A stretch of DNA of 64,000 nucleotides from Pseudolabrys sp. GTDB taxonomy: Bacteria; Pseudomonadota; Alphaproteobacteria; Rhizobiales; Xanthobacteraceae. A program made the translations under genes and the position numbers. The stretch spans positions 280,331 to 344,330 of the forward strand of contig JARYIJ010000002.1 of NCBI GenBank assembly GCA_029980465.1, in the 5' to 3' direction. The notes below the pieces were generated by a model. It had not been told where the DNA came from. It made no database searches and was given only the letters and a program-made list of their open reading frames with translations. Positions within the stretch are counted from its first letter, which is position 1; the number at the start of each line of letters is the position of its first letter. Below, piece after piece: positions 28,026-37,153 of the stretch.

Positions 28026-28280
28026 ATGCGCGCTCTGACAGCGATTGCGACTGCAACAGCCCTCGCCTTTTCTACAGCAACAGCCTGCGCGGCATCGAGC
28101 ACCGAGCGAACCGTGACCGGCGCCGCGATCGGCGGAACCGCGGGCGCCGTGGTCGCGGGCCCGGTCGGGGCCGTGGTTGGCGGCACGGCCGGCGCCGTCA
28201 TCGGCGGGCCACGCATCTCGCATCGTTACAAGACGTGTTGGCACGACAGCCACGGCACGCGCCACTGCCGCTGGCACTGA
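28026..28280 (+). CDS. Small secreted glycine-zipper protein
   Basis: An 84-residue protein with a Sec signal peptide (MRALTAIATATALAFSTATACA), which could also be a weak lipobox around Cys22. The middle is a glycine zipper of GxxxG type (GAAIGGTAGAVVAGPVGAVV) expected to insert in or associate with membranes. The tail is rich in Cys and His (CWHDSHGTRHCRWH). GGAGG lies eight bases before the ATG. Such proteins are common in rhizobia without a known role. It converges with the 3-hydroxyisobutyrate dehydrogenase gene. Confidence 0.75.
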   Translation: MRALTAIATATALAFSTATACAASSTERTVTGAAIGGTAGAVVAGPVGAVVGGTAGAVIGGPRISHRYKTCWHDSHGTRHCRWH

Positions 28281-28304
28281 CGCGCCGCGCAAGCGCTCAT
28301 CGAC

Positions 28305-29195
28305 TCAGTGTTGCGCGCGAATGAACTGGATGACGCCGGAGAAGTCGCGCCCCGCCTCGCCGCTGTCCGCATAGTCGGAATAGATCTTCGCCGCGGTCGC
28401 GCCCAACGTCGTCTGGGCGCCGCTCGCCCTGGCGGCGTCCTGGGACAGCTTGAGGTCTTTCAGCATCATCGCGGCGGTGAAGCCGGGTTGATAATCGTGA
28501 TTGGCCGGCGACGCCGGCACCGGACCGGGCACAGGGCAATACGTCGTCATCGACCAGCACTGTCCCGACGACCTGGACGAAATGTCGAACAGCTTCTGAT
28601 GATCGAGACCGAGTTTTTCGGCGAGCACAAACGCCTCGGATACGGCGATCATCGAAATGCCAAGGATCATGTTGTTGCAGATTTTTGCGGCTTGGCCGTT
28701 GCCGGCGCCGCCGGCATGAACGATCGTCTTGCCCATCTTTTCGAGGATCGGCTGCGCCCGCGTGAAGGCTTGCACGCTGCCGCCGCACATGAAGGTCAGC
28801 GTCGCGTTGGTCGCGCCGCCGGTGCCACCCGACACCGGCGCATCGATCATCAGCAGGCCTTTCTTCTCAGCGGCCTGCGCGACGGCGCGCGCGGTGTCGA
28901 CATCGATGGTCGATGAATCGATCAGCAACGTACCCGGATTGGCGCTTTCAATAATGCCGTTCGGGCCGAGATAGATGTCCCTCACCTGCTTGCCGGCCGG
29001 CAGCATCGTGATGACGACATCGGCGCGCGCCGCGGCGACGGCAGGCATGTCGACCGGCGCGCCGCCGGCGGCTTTGAATTTTTCGACCGCAGCAGGATTG
29101 AGATCGGCGCCTTCGACCTGATGGCCCGCCTTGATGAGATTGACCGCCATCGGCAAACCCATGTTGCCGAGGCCGATGAAACCGATGCGCGCCAT
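28305..29195 (-). CDS. mmsB: 3-hydroxyisobutyrate dehydrogenase
   Basis: Oxidises 3-hydroxyisobutyrate to methylmalonate semialdehyde with NAD+ in valine breakdown. The 296-residue protein starts MARIGFIGLGNMGLPMA (Rossmann GxGxxG), has the substrate motif DAPVSGGTGGA and the catalytic lysine segment GNGQAAKICNNMIL. ATG 29195 has GGAGG upstream; a longer frame exists upstream but lies inside the DUF6163-like gene. With the acyl-CoA dehydrogenase and hydroxyisobutyryl-CoA hydrolase upstream on the same strand it forms a valine operon. The next enzyme (mmsA) is not in the window. Confidence 0.92.
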   Translation of the reverse strand: MARIGFIGLGNMGLPMAVNLIKAGHQVEGADLNPAAVEKFKAAGGAPVDMPAVAAARADVVITMLPAGKQVRDIYLGPNGIIESANPGTLLIDSSTIDVDTARAVAQAAEKKGLLMIDAPVSGGTGGATNATLTFMCGGSVQAFTRAQPILEKMGKTIVHAGGAGNGQAAKICNNMILGISMIAVSEAFVLAEKLGLDHQKLFDISSRSSGQCWSMTTYCPVPGPVPASPANHDYQPGFTAAMMLKDLKLSQDAARASGAQTTLGATAAKIYSDYADSGEAGRDFSGVIQFIRAQH

Positions 29196-29212
29196 GTTGA
29201 TCCTCCCCAAAC

Positions 29213-29656
29213 CTAGGCCGGTTGTTCTTGTGCCGATTTCAGCGCGAGCCACAGATAAAGACCCAGCGCCGTGAATTCGACGAGATCGACGAAAAAACCG
29301 CCGCGAAACACGGTTGGAAAGAAGACATCGAGTGCGATCATCGATACGACCGAAGTCAGCCAGATAACGGCGCCCCAGGCCGCGGCAAGCCAAAGTCCGA
29401 CGGCGGCGACGAGATCGATCACCGCGAAGAATATCGTAGCCGTCTGCCACGCAACCGAATGCAGTTCGAACCCGTCTCCGGGCGCGACCATGATGCCGCA
29501 CACGCGGCTCCAGTGATAAAGTCCCTTGATCATGGACAGCACCGCCATGACCCGCAGGAAATAAACGAGGCGCTGCGTCCACGGCACCACCGGGCGGGTG
29601 GAATCCTCGGAATAAACCGGATCGAGACTGTGTGTTTCGTCCATCCGGTCGGTCAT
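29213..29656 (-). CDS. DUF6163-like small membrane protein
   Basis: A 147-residue protein with four predicted transmembrane helices (FLRVMAVLSMIKGLYHWS; TIFFAVIDLVAAVGLWLA; VIWLTSVVSMIALDVFFP; LVEFTALGLYLWLAL) and a hydrophilic N-terminus. It resembles the rhizobial DUF6163 family; I am fairly but not fully sure. No function is known. The ATG overlaps the upstream hydrolase stop as ATGA and mmsB follows within 17 bases, so it is embedded in the valine operon. Confidence 0.75.
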   Translation of the reverse strand: MTDRMDETHSLDPVYSEDSTRPVVPWTQRLVYFLRVMAVLSMIKGLYHWSRVCGIMVAPGDGFELHSVAWQTATIFFAVIDLVAAVGLWLAAAWGAVIWLTSVVSMIALDVFFPTVFRGGFFVDLVEFTALGLYLWLALKSAQEQPA

Positions 29657-30705
29657 GGCATCACCAGCGCATCGCCATCAAGATCGGCAAAGTGACGCTC
29701 GACTTCGGCATCCGTGACGCCGTCGAGCGTCGCGGGCCGCCACTTCGGCGCATTGTCCTTGTCGACGATCACGGCGCGCACTCCCTCATAGAAGTCATGC
29801 CCGTGGATCACCCGCGAGACAATGCGGAACTCGGCCTGCATGCACGCATCGAAATCCCAGGCCCGCCCGCGCCGCACCTGCGCCAGCGCCAGTTTCAGGC
29901 TCAACGGCGATTTGGTCCGGATCATGGCGGCGGTCGACTGCGCCCATTCGCGATTTTCGCCGTTTTCGCGATCGAGCACGACCAGGATATCCTCCACGCT
30001 GTCATGCGCGAACAAGCGGTCGATCGCGGCACGACGCGACAGGATCGGTCCCTGCCCGGCCGGTTCGGAAAATGCCGAGATTACGGCGTCGACCGCGACG
30101 GTGCCTGATAATCCCTCGAGCAGCGCCGGGAAACGATCCGACGGCACGCGGTGTGTGGCGAGGCCCGCCGCGCAGGCGTCGGCGGCATTGAAGCGGTCCC
30201 CGGTCAGCGCGCAATACGCGCCGGTTTCACCCGGCATGCGCGGCAGAAACCATGTCGCCCCGACATCGGGAAAAAAGCCGATGCCGACCTCCGGCATCGC
30301 GAACTGGTAGCGGTCGCCGGCCACGCGATGCGAGCCGTGCACCGAAATGCCGACTCCGCCGCCCATTACGATGCCGTCGATCAGCGCGACATAGGGCTTG
30401 CGATAGGTCTTGATGTAGGCATTGAGCGGATATTCGTCGCGCCAGAACTGGAGCGCCTCGTCATAGCGTCCGGTCTGGCCGAGATCGGTCAGCGCGCGAA
30501 TATCGCCGCCCGCGGAGAAGGCCCGGCCCGGTGCTGCGACAACGACAACGCGCGTCACGGCATCATCGTCAGCCCAGGCTTCGAGCTGCGCGCGGAGCGC
30601 TCGGACCATCTGATGCGAAACGGCATTGAGAGCGCGCTGGCGATTGAGCGTCACCACGCCGGCCGCACCGCGCCGCTCGAACAGGATGTCGCCCGTTGCC
30701 TCCAT
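29653..30705 (-). CDS. 3-hydroxyisobutyryl-CoA hydrolase
   Basis: A crotonase-fold protein of 350 residues, longer than a plain enoyl-CoA hydratase and matching the HIBYL-CoA hydrolase type that releases 3-hydroxyisobutyrate from its CoA ester in valine catabolism. Motifs: RAFSAGGDIRALTDLG, the oxyanion segment DGIVMGGGVGISVHG, and PEVGIGFFPDVGATWFLPR. The C-terminal extension has the typical ECH_2 domain. Context between isobutyryl-CoA dehydrogenase and mmsB supports this over simple enoyl-CoA hydratase. Confidence 0.9.
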   Translation of the reverse strand: MEATGDILFERRGAAGVVTLNRQRALNAVSHQMVRALRAQLEAWADDDAVTRVVVVAAPGRAFSAGGDIRALTDLGQTGRYDEALQFWRDEYPLNAYIKTYRKPYVALIDGIVMGGGVGISVHGSHRVAGDRYQFAMPEVGIGFFPDVGATWFLPRMPGETGAYCALTGDRFNAADACAAGLATHRVPSDRFPALLEGLSGTVAVDAVISAFSEPAGQGPILSRRAAIDRLFAHDSVEDILVVLDRENGENREWAQSTAAMIRTKSPLSLKLALAQVRRGRAWDFDACMQAEFRIVSRVIHGHDFYEGVRAVIVDKDNAPKWRPATLDGVTDAEVERHFADLDGDALVMP

Positions 30706-30712
30706 CGGTCTG

Positions 30713-31852
30713 TCAATTGCTCAGCAACTGGCGGCCGATGATGAGCCGCATGACTTCGTTGGTGCCTTCCAGAATCTGGTGCACACGCACATCGCGCAGG
30801 ACGCGCTCGATCGGATGGTCGCGCAGGTAACCGTAGCCGCCGTGCAGTTGCAGGCAGCCATTGACGACCTCGAATCCGACGTCGGTGGCGAGACGCTTGG
30901 CCTGCGCCGCGAGCCTGGTCGCGTCACCCTCTCCTGCGCCGACGGCGACAGCGGCGCGATGCAGCATCAGCCGCGCCGCATCGAGTTCGGTGACGTAATC
31001 GGCAACGCGAAACTGCAGAGCCTGGAAATCGGCGAGCCGGGAGCCGAATTGCTTGCGCTCCTTCATGTATCCGATGGTGCGGTCGAGACAGAACTGCGCG
31101 CCGCCGATCGAACAGGCGCCGATGTTGAGACGGCCGCCATCGAGGCCGGCCATCGCGATCTTGAAGCCCTGCCCTTCCGAGCCGACGAGGTTCGCAACCG
31201 GCACGCGACAATTCTCGAAATTGACCATCGCGGTCGGCTGCGATTTCCAGCCGAGCTTCTTCTCCTGCGCGCCGAACGAGAGGCCGGGCGTGCCCTTCTC
31301 GACCACGATACAGGAAATGCCGCGCGGGCTTGCGTCGCCCGTGCGCGCCATGACGACGTATACGTCCGACACGCCGCCACCCGAAATGAAAGCCTTGCTG
31401 CCATCGAGCACGTAATGGTCGCCGTCGCGGCGCGCACGCGTCTTCAACGCGGCCGCGTCCGAGCCGGACCCCGGCTCGGTCAGGCAATAGCTGGAGAAGG
31501 TCTCCATCGCACACAGCTTCGGCAGGAATCGGCGGCGCAGCTCATCGGTGCCAAACCTGTCGATCATCCATGCCGCCATGTTGTGAATGGAGATATAGGC
31601 GGCGGTCGAAGTGCAGCCTTGCGCCAGCTCTTCGAAGATCAGCGCCGCGTCGAGACGGTCGAGCGCCGAGCCACCGACGTCCTCCCTGACATAGATGCCG
31701 CCAAAACCGAGAGCTGCGGCCTTGCGCAACGTCTCGACGGGGAAAATCTCACCCTCGTCCCATTCGCGCGCATGCGGCATCATCTCGTCGCGGGCAAATT
31801 GCCGCGCGGTGGACTGAAAAGCGCGCTGGTCCTCGCTAAGCTCGAAATCCAT
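30713..31852 (-). CDS. Acyl-CoA (isobutyryl-CoA) dehydrogenase
   Basis: A 379-residue FAD flavoprotein that introduces a double bond into an acyl-CoA, passing electrons to ETF. Landmarks: [18 protein letters not shown] at the start, [18 protein letters not shown] (signature 1), [19 protein letters not shown] and the C-terminal catalytic Glu segment [12 protein letters not shown]. Operon context points to isobutyryl-CoA as substrate. ATG 31852 is chosen; an open frame continues to 31924 into the divergent promoter region. Confidence 0.9.
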   Translation of the reverse strand: MDFELSEDQRAFQSTARQFARDEMMPHAREWDEGEIFPVETLRKAAALGFGGIYVREDVGGSALDRLDAALIFEELAQGCTSTAAYISIHNMAAWMIDRFGTDELRRRFLPKLCAMETFSSYCLTEPGSGSDAAALKTRARRDGDHYVLDGSKAFISGGGVSDVYVVMARTGDASPRGISCIVVEKGTPGLSFGAQEKKLGWKSQPTAMVNFENCRVPVANLVGSEGQGFKIAMAGLDGGRLNIGACSIGGAQFCLDRTIGYMKERKQFGSRLADFQALQFRVADYVTELDAARLMLHRAAVAVGAGEGDATRLAAQAKRLATDVGFEVVNGCLQLHGGYGYLRDHPIERVLRDVRVHQILEGTNEVMRLIIGRQLLSN

Positions 31853-31886
31853 GCATTTTCCGATAGCACGGGCGACAACCGGCTGG

Positions 31887-31918
31887 AACCGGATGGCCGG
31901 TTTGGCATCTAATAGATG
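31887..31918. promoter_or_regulatory. Two palindromes in divergent promoter region
   Basis: AACCGG-ATGG-CCGGTT (31887-31902) and CATCTA-A-TAGATG (31906-31918) are perfect inverted repeats three bases apart, lying between the valine operon and the divergent Rieske/FAD gene. They are candidate operators for one or both; the regulator is unknown. Confidence 0.4.
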
Positions 31919-31943
31919 ATTCATATCCTGACGGAGTTACGAG

Positions 31944-33476
31944 ATGGCGCAAGACGACAACAAGCCGGCTGGGCCGGACCTGACCAAGGGTATTCCGTCG
32001 ACTGATTTGGCCGACGGCAAGATGCTCACCGGGCTCGTCGGCGACGAGGAGGTCCTGCTGGTGCGGCAGGGCGGCGCGGTCCACGCCATCGGCGCGCACT
32101 GCACGCATTATCACGGCCCGCTCAAGGACGGGCTGCTGGTCGGTGATACCGTCCGCTGCCCGTGGCACCACGCCTGCTTCAGCCTCAAGACGGGTGAGGC
32201 GCTGGCGCCTCCTGCCCTCTCGCCACTGCCATGCTGGAGGGTGGATGAACGCGACGGCATGATCGTCGTCAAGGACAAGATCGAGCCGGCATCTCCACCG
32301 CCGACCGGTAAAGCGAGCGAACATTTCGTCATTGTCGGCGGCGGCGCGGCCGGGTTCGCCGCTGCACAGAAGCTCCGCCATCGTGGCTTCACAGGCAAGG
32401 TCACGATGCTCAGCAACGACACGGCGGCGCCGGTCGACCGGCCCAACCTGTCGAAAGATTATCTCGCCGGCAGTGCGCCGGAAGACTGGGTGCCGCTGCG
32501 CGGCGAGGACTGGTATGCCGAGAACAAGATCAATCTGCGGCTTGGCGTCGATGTCACCTCGCTCGATTCGCAGGCGAAGAAGGTCACGCTCACGGGCGGC
32601 GAGACGTTGACGTTCGACAAGCTCCTGCTCGCCACCGGCGCGGAGCCCGTGAAACTCAACATTCCGGGCGTCGATCAAGGCCACGTCCACACGTTACGCA
32701 CATTGGCCGACAGCCGCGCCATCATCCATCTCGCGAAGAACGCCAAGAGCGCGGTCGTGATCGGGGCGAGCTTTATCGGACTCGAGGCCGCCGCGTCGCT
32801 GCGCGCACGCGAGCTTGAAGTTCACGTCGTCGCGCCGGAGAAGCGGCCGCTCGAACGCGTCTTCGGGCCGCAGTTCGGTGATTTCGTCCGCACCTTGCAC
32901 GAGGAGCACGGCGTCCATTTCCATCTCGAGAATTCCGTGACCGCGATCGGCGCACATGACGTCACGCTGAAAAGCGGTGATAGCCTCGCTGCCGATCTCG
33001 TCGTGATGGGAGTCGGCGTGCGGCCGCGCCTCACGCTCGCCGAAAAGGCGGGCCTCAGGATGGACAAGGGCCTCGCCGTGAATGAGTACCTCGAAACCAG
33101 CGCCCCCGACATCTATGCGGCGGGCGACATCGCCCGCTGGCCGGATCCGATCAGCGGCGCGAACATCCGCGTCGAGCATTGGGTGGTCGCCGAACGGCAG
33201 GGGCAGATCGCGGCATGCAATATGCTGGGCGAGCGGATCCCTTACCGCGCCGTGCCGTTTTTCTGGAGCCAGCACTATGACGTGCCGATCAACTATGTTG
33301 GCCATGCCGAAGGCTGGGATCGCATCGATATGGATGGCGATCCCATAAAACGCGATTGCGTCGCCCGATACGTGAAGGGCGGCAAAGTTCTGGCCGTCGC
33401 ATCGATCTATCGGGACTTGGACAGCCTGAAAGCGGCAGTAGAAATGGGGCAAATCGTAAAATCGAAAGCCCCTTAG
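31944..33476 (+). CDS. Rieske-FAD ferredoxin reductase (AIFM3-like)
   Basis: A 510-residue fusion. Residues about 15-105 form a Rieske [2Fe-2S] domain with ligands Cys53/His55 (CTHYHGPL) and Cys72/His75 (CPWHHACF). The rest is a two-dinucleotide-fold reductase: FAD motif VIVGGGAAGFAAAQKL, NAD(P) motif VVIGASFIGLEAAASL and the FAD-contacting DIYAAGDIARWPD. The layout equals mitochondrial AIFM3 and is akin to rubredoxin/ferredoxin reductases. It likely moves electrons from NAD(P)H to an unknown partner; no oxygenase gene is adjacent. GGAG precedes the ATG. The TAG stop lies at the edge of a dispersed repeat. Confidence 0.88.
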   Translation: MAQDDNKPAGPDLTKGIPSTDLADGKMLTGLVGDEEVLLVRQGGAVHAIGAHCTHYHGPLKDGLLVGDTVRCPWHHACFSLKTGEALAPPALSPLPCWRVDERDGMIVVKDKIEPASPPPTGKASEHFVIVGGGAAGFAAAQKLRHRGFTGKVTMLSNDTAAPVDRPNLSKDYLAGSAPEDWVPLRGEDWYAENKINLRLGVDVTSLDSQAKKVTLTGGETLTFDKLLLATGAEPVKLNIPGVDQGHVHTLRTLADSRAIIHLAKNAKSAVVIGASFIGLEAAASLRARELEVHVVAPEKRPLERVFGPQFGDFVRTLHEEHGVHFHLENSVTAIGAHDVTLKSGDSLAADLVVMGVGVRPRLTLAEKAGLRMDKGLAVNEYLETSAPDIYAAGDIARWPDPISGANIRVEHWVVAERQGQIAACNMLGERIPYRAVPFFWSQHYDVPINYVGHAEGWDRIDMDGDPIKRDCVARYVKGGKVLAVASIYRDLDSLKAAVEMGQIVKSKAP

Positions 33477-33645
33477 AGTCTGACTCGAAAAGAGCCCGTC
33501 AAAATCAACGACGTGTCCCGGGCGCGGTGCAGCACGAGCCATCAGCGCATTTATGCGCGTCCTCGACGCGCTATGGCGAAGTGGTGCACCGCAGACCCGG
33601 GACACGAGCTTGAAAACCCGGAATCATTTTTGGTTAGACTGTTAG
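33475..33645 (+). repeat. Dispersed palindromic repeat, short copy
   Basis: A copy of the repeat also found at 60940-61250. It shares AGAGTCTGACTCGAAAAGAG at the left and GAAAACCCGGAATCATTTT near the right, but lacks the roughly 140-base central palindromic section. It fills most of the gap between the Rieske/FAD gene and hemB and overlaps the former's stop codon. Confidence 0.8.
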
Positions 33646-33672
33646 GTGGCGGGAGCCTTCCGGAGGCGCTAA

Positions 33673-34767
<1,095 letters not shown>

Positions 34768-34840
34768 TCGGGCGCCGTCGCCCTCGTCACGCATCCACGT
34801 GCGCCTCTCGAAGCAAGACGTATCAAGGCAGGCAATCAAC

Positions 34841-37150
34841 ATGGGTGAGTTTGCGATCGGCCAGGGCGTTCCGCGTTTCGAGGACCCGCGCCTCGTGCGC
34901 GGCGGCGGAACCTATATCGACGACGTGGTGTATCCGGGCATGGCCCACGCCGTCGTCCTGCGCTCGCCGCACGCTCACGCCAAGATCAAAAGCATCGATA
35001 CGACAGCAGCCAAGGCCGCACCCGGCGTTTTAGCCATCATCACCGGCGCCGACTGGAAGGCCGCCGGCTGGGGCGACCTGCCGAGCAATCCGGGGCTCAA
35101 GCGGCCTGGCGGCCAGCCGATGTACCTGCCGCGTTACACCGTCATCGCCGAAGACCGCGTGCGCTGGGTCGGCGATCCGGTCGCCTTCGCGGTCGCCGAG
35201 ACCATCGCGCAGGCCCAGGACGCCGCCGAACTGGTCGAGGTCGAATACGAGCCGCTGCCGTCCGTCACCTCGACGGCCGACGCCATAAAGCCCGGCTCGC
35301 CGCTGGTCTACGAGGACTGCCCCGACAATATCTCGTTCGTCGAGCCAATCGGCGACAAGGCCAAGGTCGACGAGGCGTTCTCGCGCGCGGCGCATGTCGT
35401 CAGGCACCGCTTTGTCATCAACCGCGTCACCGCCGCCTGCATGGAGCCGCGCGGCGCGGTCGTGTCGTATCACGCGGCGCAAGGCCTCTACACGGTCCAC
35501 GCGCCGACCCAGCGGCCGCACGGCTACCGCAGCGACATGGCCAAGATCATGCGCGTGCCCGACAGCAAGGTCCGCGTCATCGCCGGCGACGTCGGCGGCA
35601 GCTTCGGCATGAAGACGCCCGTGTTCAACGAGACGCCGCTCGCGGCCTTGGCCTCGAAGATCACGGGACGCGCGGTGAAATGGATGAGCACGCGCACCGA
35701 GGCCTTCCTGAGCGACGCCCAGGGCCGCGACAACGTCACCGAGGCCGAGCTCGCGCTCGACAAGGATGGCCACTTCCTCGCGATGCGCGTGAAGGTCGTC
35801 GCCGCGATCGGCGCCTATCTGCAGAACAACATGCCGGCCTTCTTCCTCAACGCCGGAACGATGGCGGGAACGTACCGGACGCCCGCGATCTTCGTCGAGG
35901 CGATCGGGGTCTTCAGCAATACCAATCCGGTCCGGCCCTACCGCGGCAATGGGCGTCCGGAGTCCGCCTTCATCATCGAGCGTATGGTCGAGCTCGCCGC
36001 TGGCCAGCTCAAGATCGATCCGGTCGAGCTACGCCGGCGCAACTACATCGCGCCAGGCGAAATGCCATACAAGACCGGCCTCACTTTCACCTACGACTGC
36101 GGCGAGTTCGAAAAGAACATGGACCTCGCCCTCAAGCTCGCCGACGCCGCCGGCTTTGAGCGGCGGCGCAAGGAGGCGCGCCAGCGTGGCAAGCTGCTCG
36201 GCCTCGGCCTGTCGAGCACGATCGAGCGCGCCGCCGCGCCCGGCACCGAGGGTGGCGAGGTCCGCTTCGACCGCACCGGCAGCGTCACGATCTTCTCCGG
36301 CTCGGCCTCGCAGGGCCAGGGGCACGAGACGATATTCAAGCAGCTCGTCTGCGATCAGCTCGGCCTCAATCCCGACGAGGTCCGATACGTCCAGGGCGAC
36401 ACCGACGAAGTCTTCCACGGCGAGGGCACGGGAGGCTCGCGCTCGGCAACCATGGGCGGTTCGGCGCTCCAGATCGCCACCGAGAAGGTCGTCAAGAAGG
36501 CTCGCCTGGTCGCCGCGCATGCGTTGAAGGTCGAGCCCGAAGATCTCAACTTCGCAGACGGCGTATTCTCATCGTCGAAAACCAACCAGACCATCACGAT
36601 GAAGGAAGTCGCCGTTGCCGCCGTGACGCCGGCCAAGCTGCCGCCCGATGTCGAGCCGGGTCTGGTCGCGACCGGCGTTTTCACGGCAAAGACCAGCAAT
36701 TATCCGAACGGCTGCCATGTCTGCGAGGTCGAGATCGACATGGAGACGGGCGTTCCGCAAGTCGTGCGCTACAACGTGGTCGACGACGTCGGCACTGTGA
36801 TGAACCCGCTGCTGCTGCACGGCCAGGTGCAGGGCGGCATCGCCCAGGGCGTCGGCCAGGCGCTGATGGAAGACATCCGGTTCGACGCCGGCGGCCAGAT
36901 GATCACCGCCTCCTTCATGGATTACGCCATGCCGCGCGCGCACAACCTCTGCGACATGGAGGTCGAGGCCAATCCCGTGCCGACCAAAACCAACCCGCTC
37001 GGCACCAAGGGAGCCGGCGAGGCCGGCTGTGTCGGCGCCCTGCCCGCTGTGGTCAACGCCGTCGTCAACGCGCTGTCCGATTATGGCGTGACGCACATCG
37101 AGATGCCGGCGACGCCGGAGCGCATCTGGCGCGCGATGCACAAAGCGTAG
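34841..37150 (+). CDS. CoxL-like molybdopterin-binding subunit, orphan
   Basis: A 769-residue protein of the xanthine dehydrogenase / aerobic CO dehydrogenase large-subunit family, binding molybdopterin-cytosine dinucleotide. The N-terminal domain starts GEFAIGQGVPRFEDPRLVRGGG; the Moco domain has GGSFGMKTPVFNE, GSASQGQGHETI, GGSRSATMGGSA and the catalytic Glu727 in KGAGEAGCVGALPA. The active-site loop is PYRGNGRPE (about 366-374), closest to form II (AYRGAGR) and lacking the CSFR loop of true CO dehydrogenases. No iron-sulfur or FAD subunit gene is adjacent, which is unusual, and hemB precedes it by 73 bases. ATG 34841 is preferred over an upstream in-frame ATG because AAGGCAGG precedes it. 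Substrate unknown. Confidence 0.88.
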   Translation: MGEFAIGQGVPRFEDPRLVRGGGTYIDDVVYPGMAHAVVLRSPHAHAKIKSIDTTAAKAAPGVLAIITGADWKAAGWGDLPSNPGLKRPGGQPMYLPRYTVIAEDRVRWVGDPVAFAVAETIAQAQDAAELVEVEYEPLPSVTSTADAIKPGSPLVYEDCPDNISFVEPIGDKAKVDEAFSRAAHVVRHRFVINRVTAACMEPRGAVVSYHAAQGLYTVHAPTQRPHGYRSDMAKIMRVPDSKVRVIAGDVGGSFGMKTPVFNETPLAALASKITGRAVKWMSTRTEAFLSDAQGRDNVTEAELALDKDGHFLAMRVKVVAAIGAYLQNNMPAFFLNAGTMAGTYRTPAIFVEAIGVFSNTNPVRPYRGNGRPESAFIIERMVELAAGQLKIDPVELRRRNYIAPGEMPYKTGLTFTYDCGEFEKNMDLALKLADAAGFERRRKEARQRGKLLGLGLSSTIERAAAPGTEGGEVRFDRTGSVTIFSGSASQGQGHETIFKQLVCDQLGLNPDEVRYVQGDTDEVFHGEGTGGSRSATMGGSALQIATEKVVKKARLVAAHALKVEPEDLNFADGVFSSSKTNQTITMKEVAVAAVTPAKLPPDVEPGLVATGVFTAKTSNYPNGCHVCEVEIDMETGVPQVVRYNVVDDVGTVMNPLLLHGQVQGGIAQGVGQALMEDIRFDAGGQMITASFMDYAMPRAHNLCDMEVEANPVPTKTNPLGTKGAGEAGCVGALPAVVNAVVNALSDYGVTHIEMPATPERIWRAMHKA

Positions 37151-37153
37151 CCG

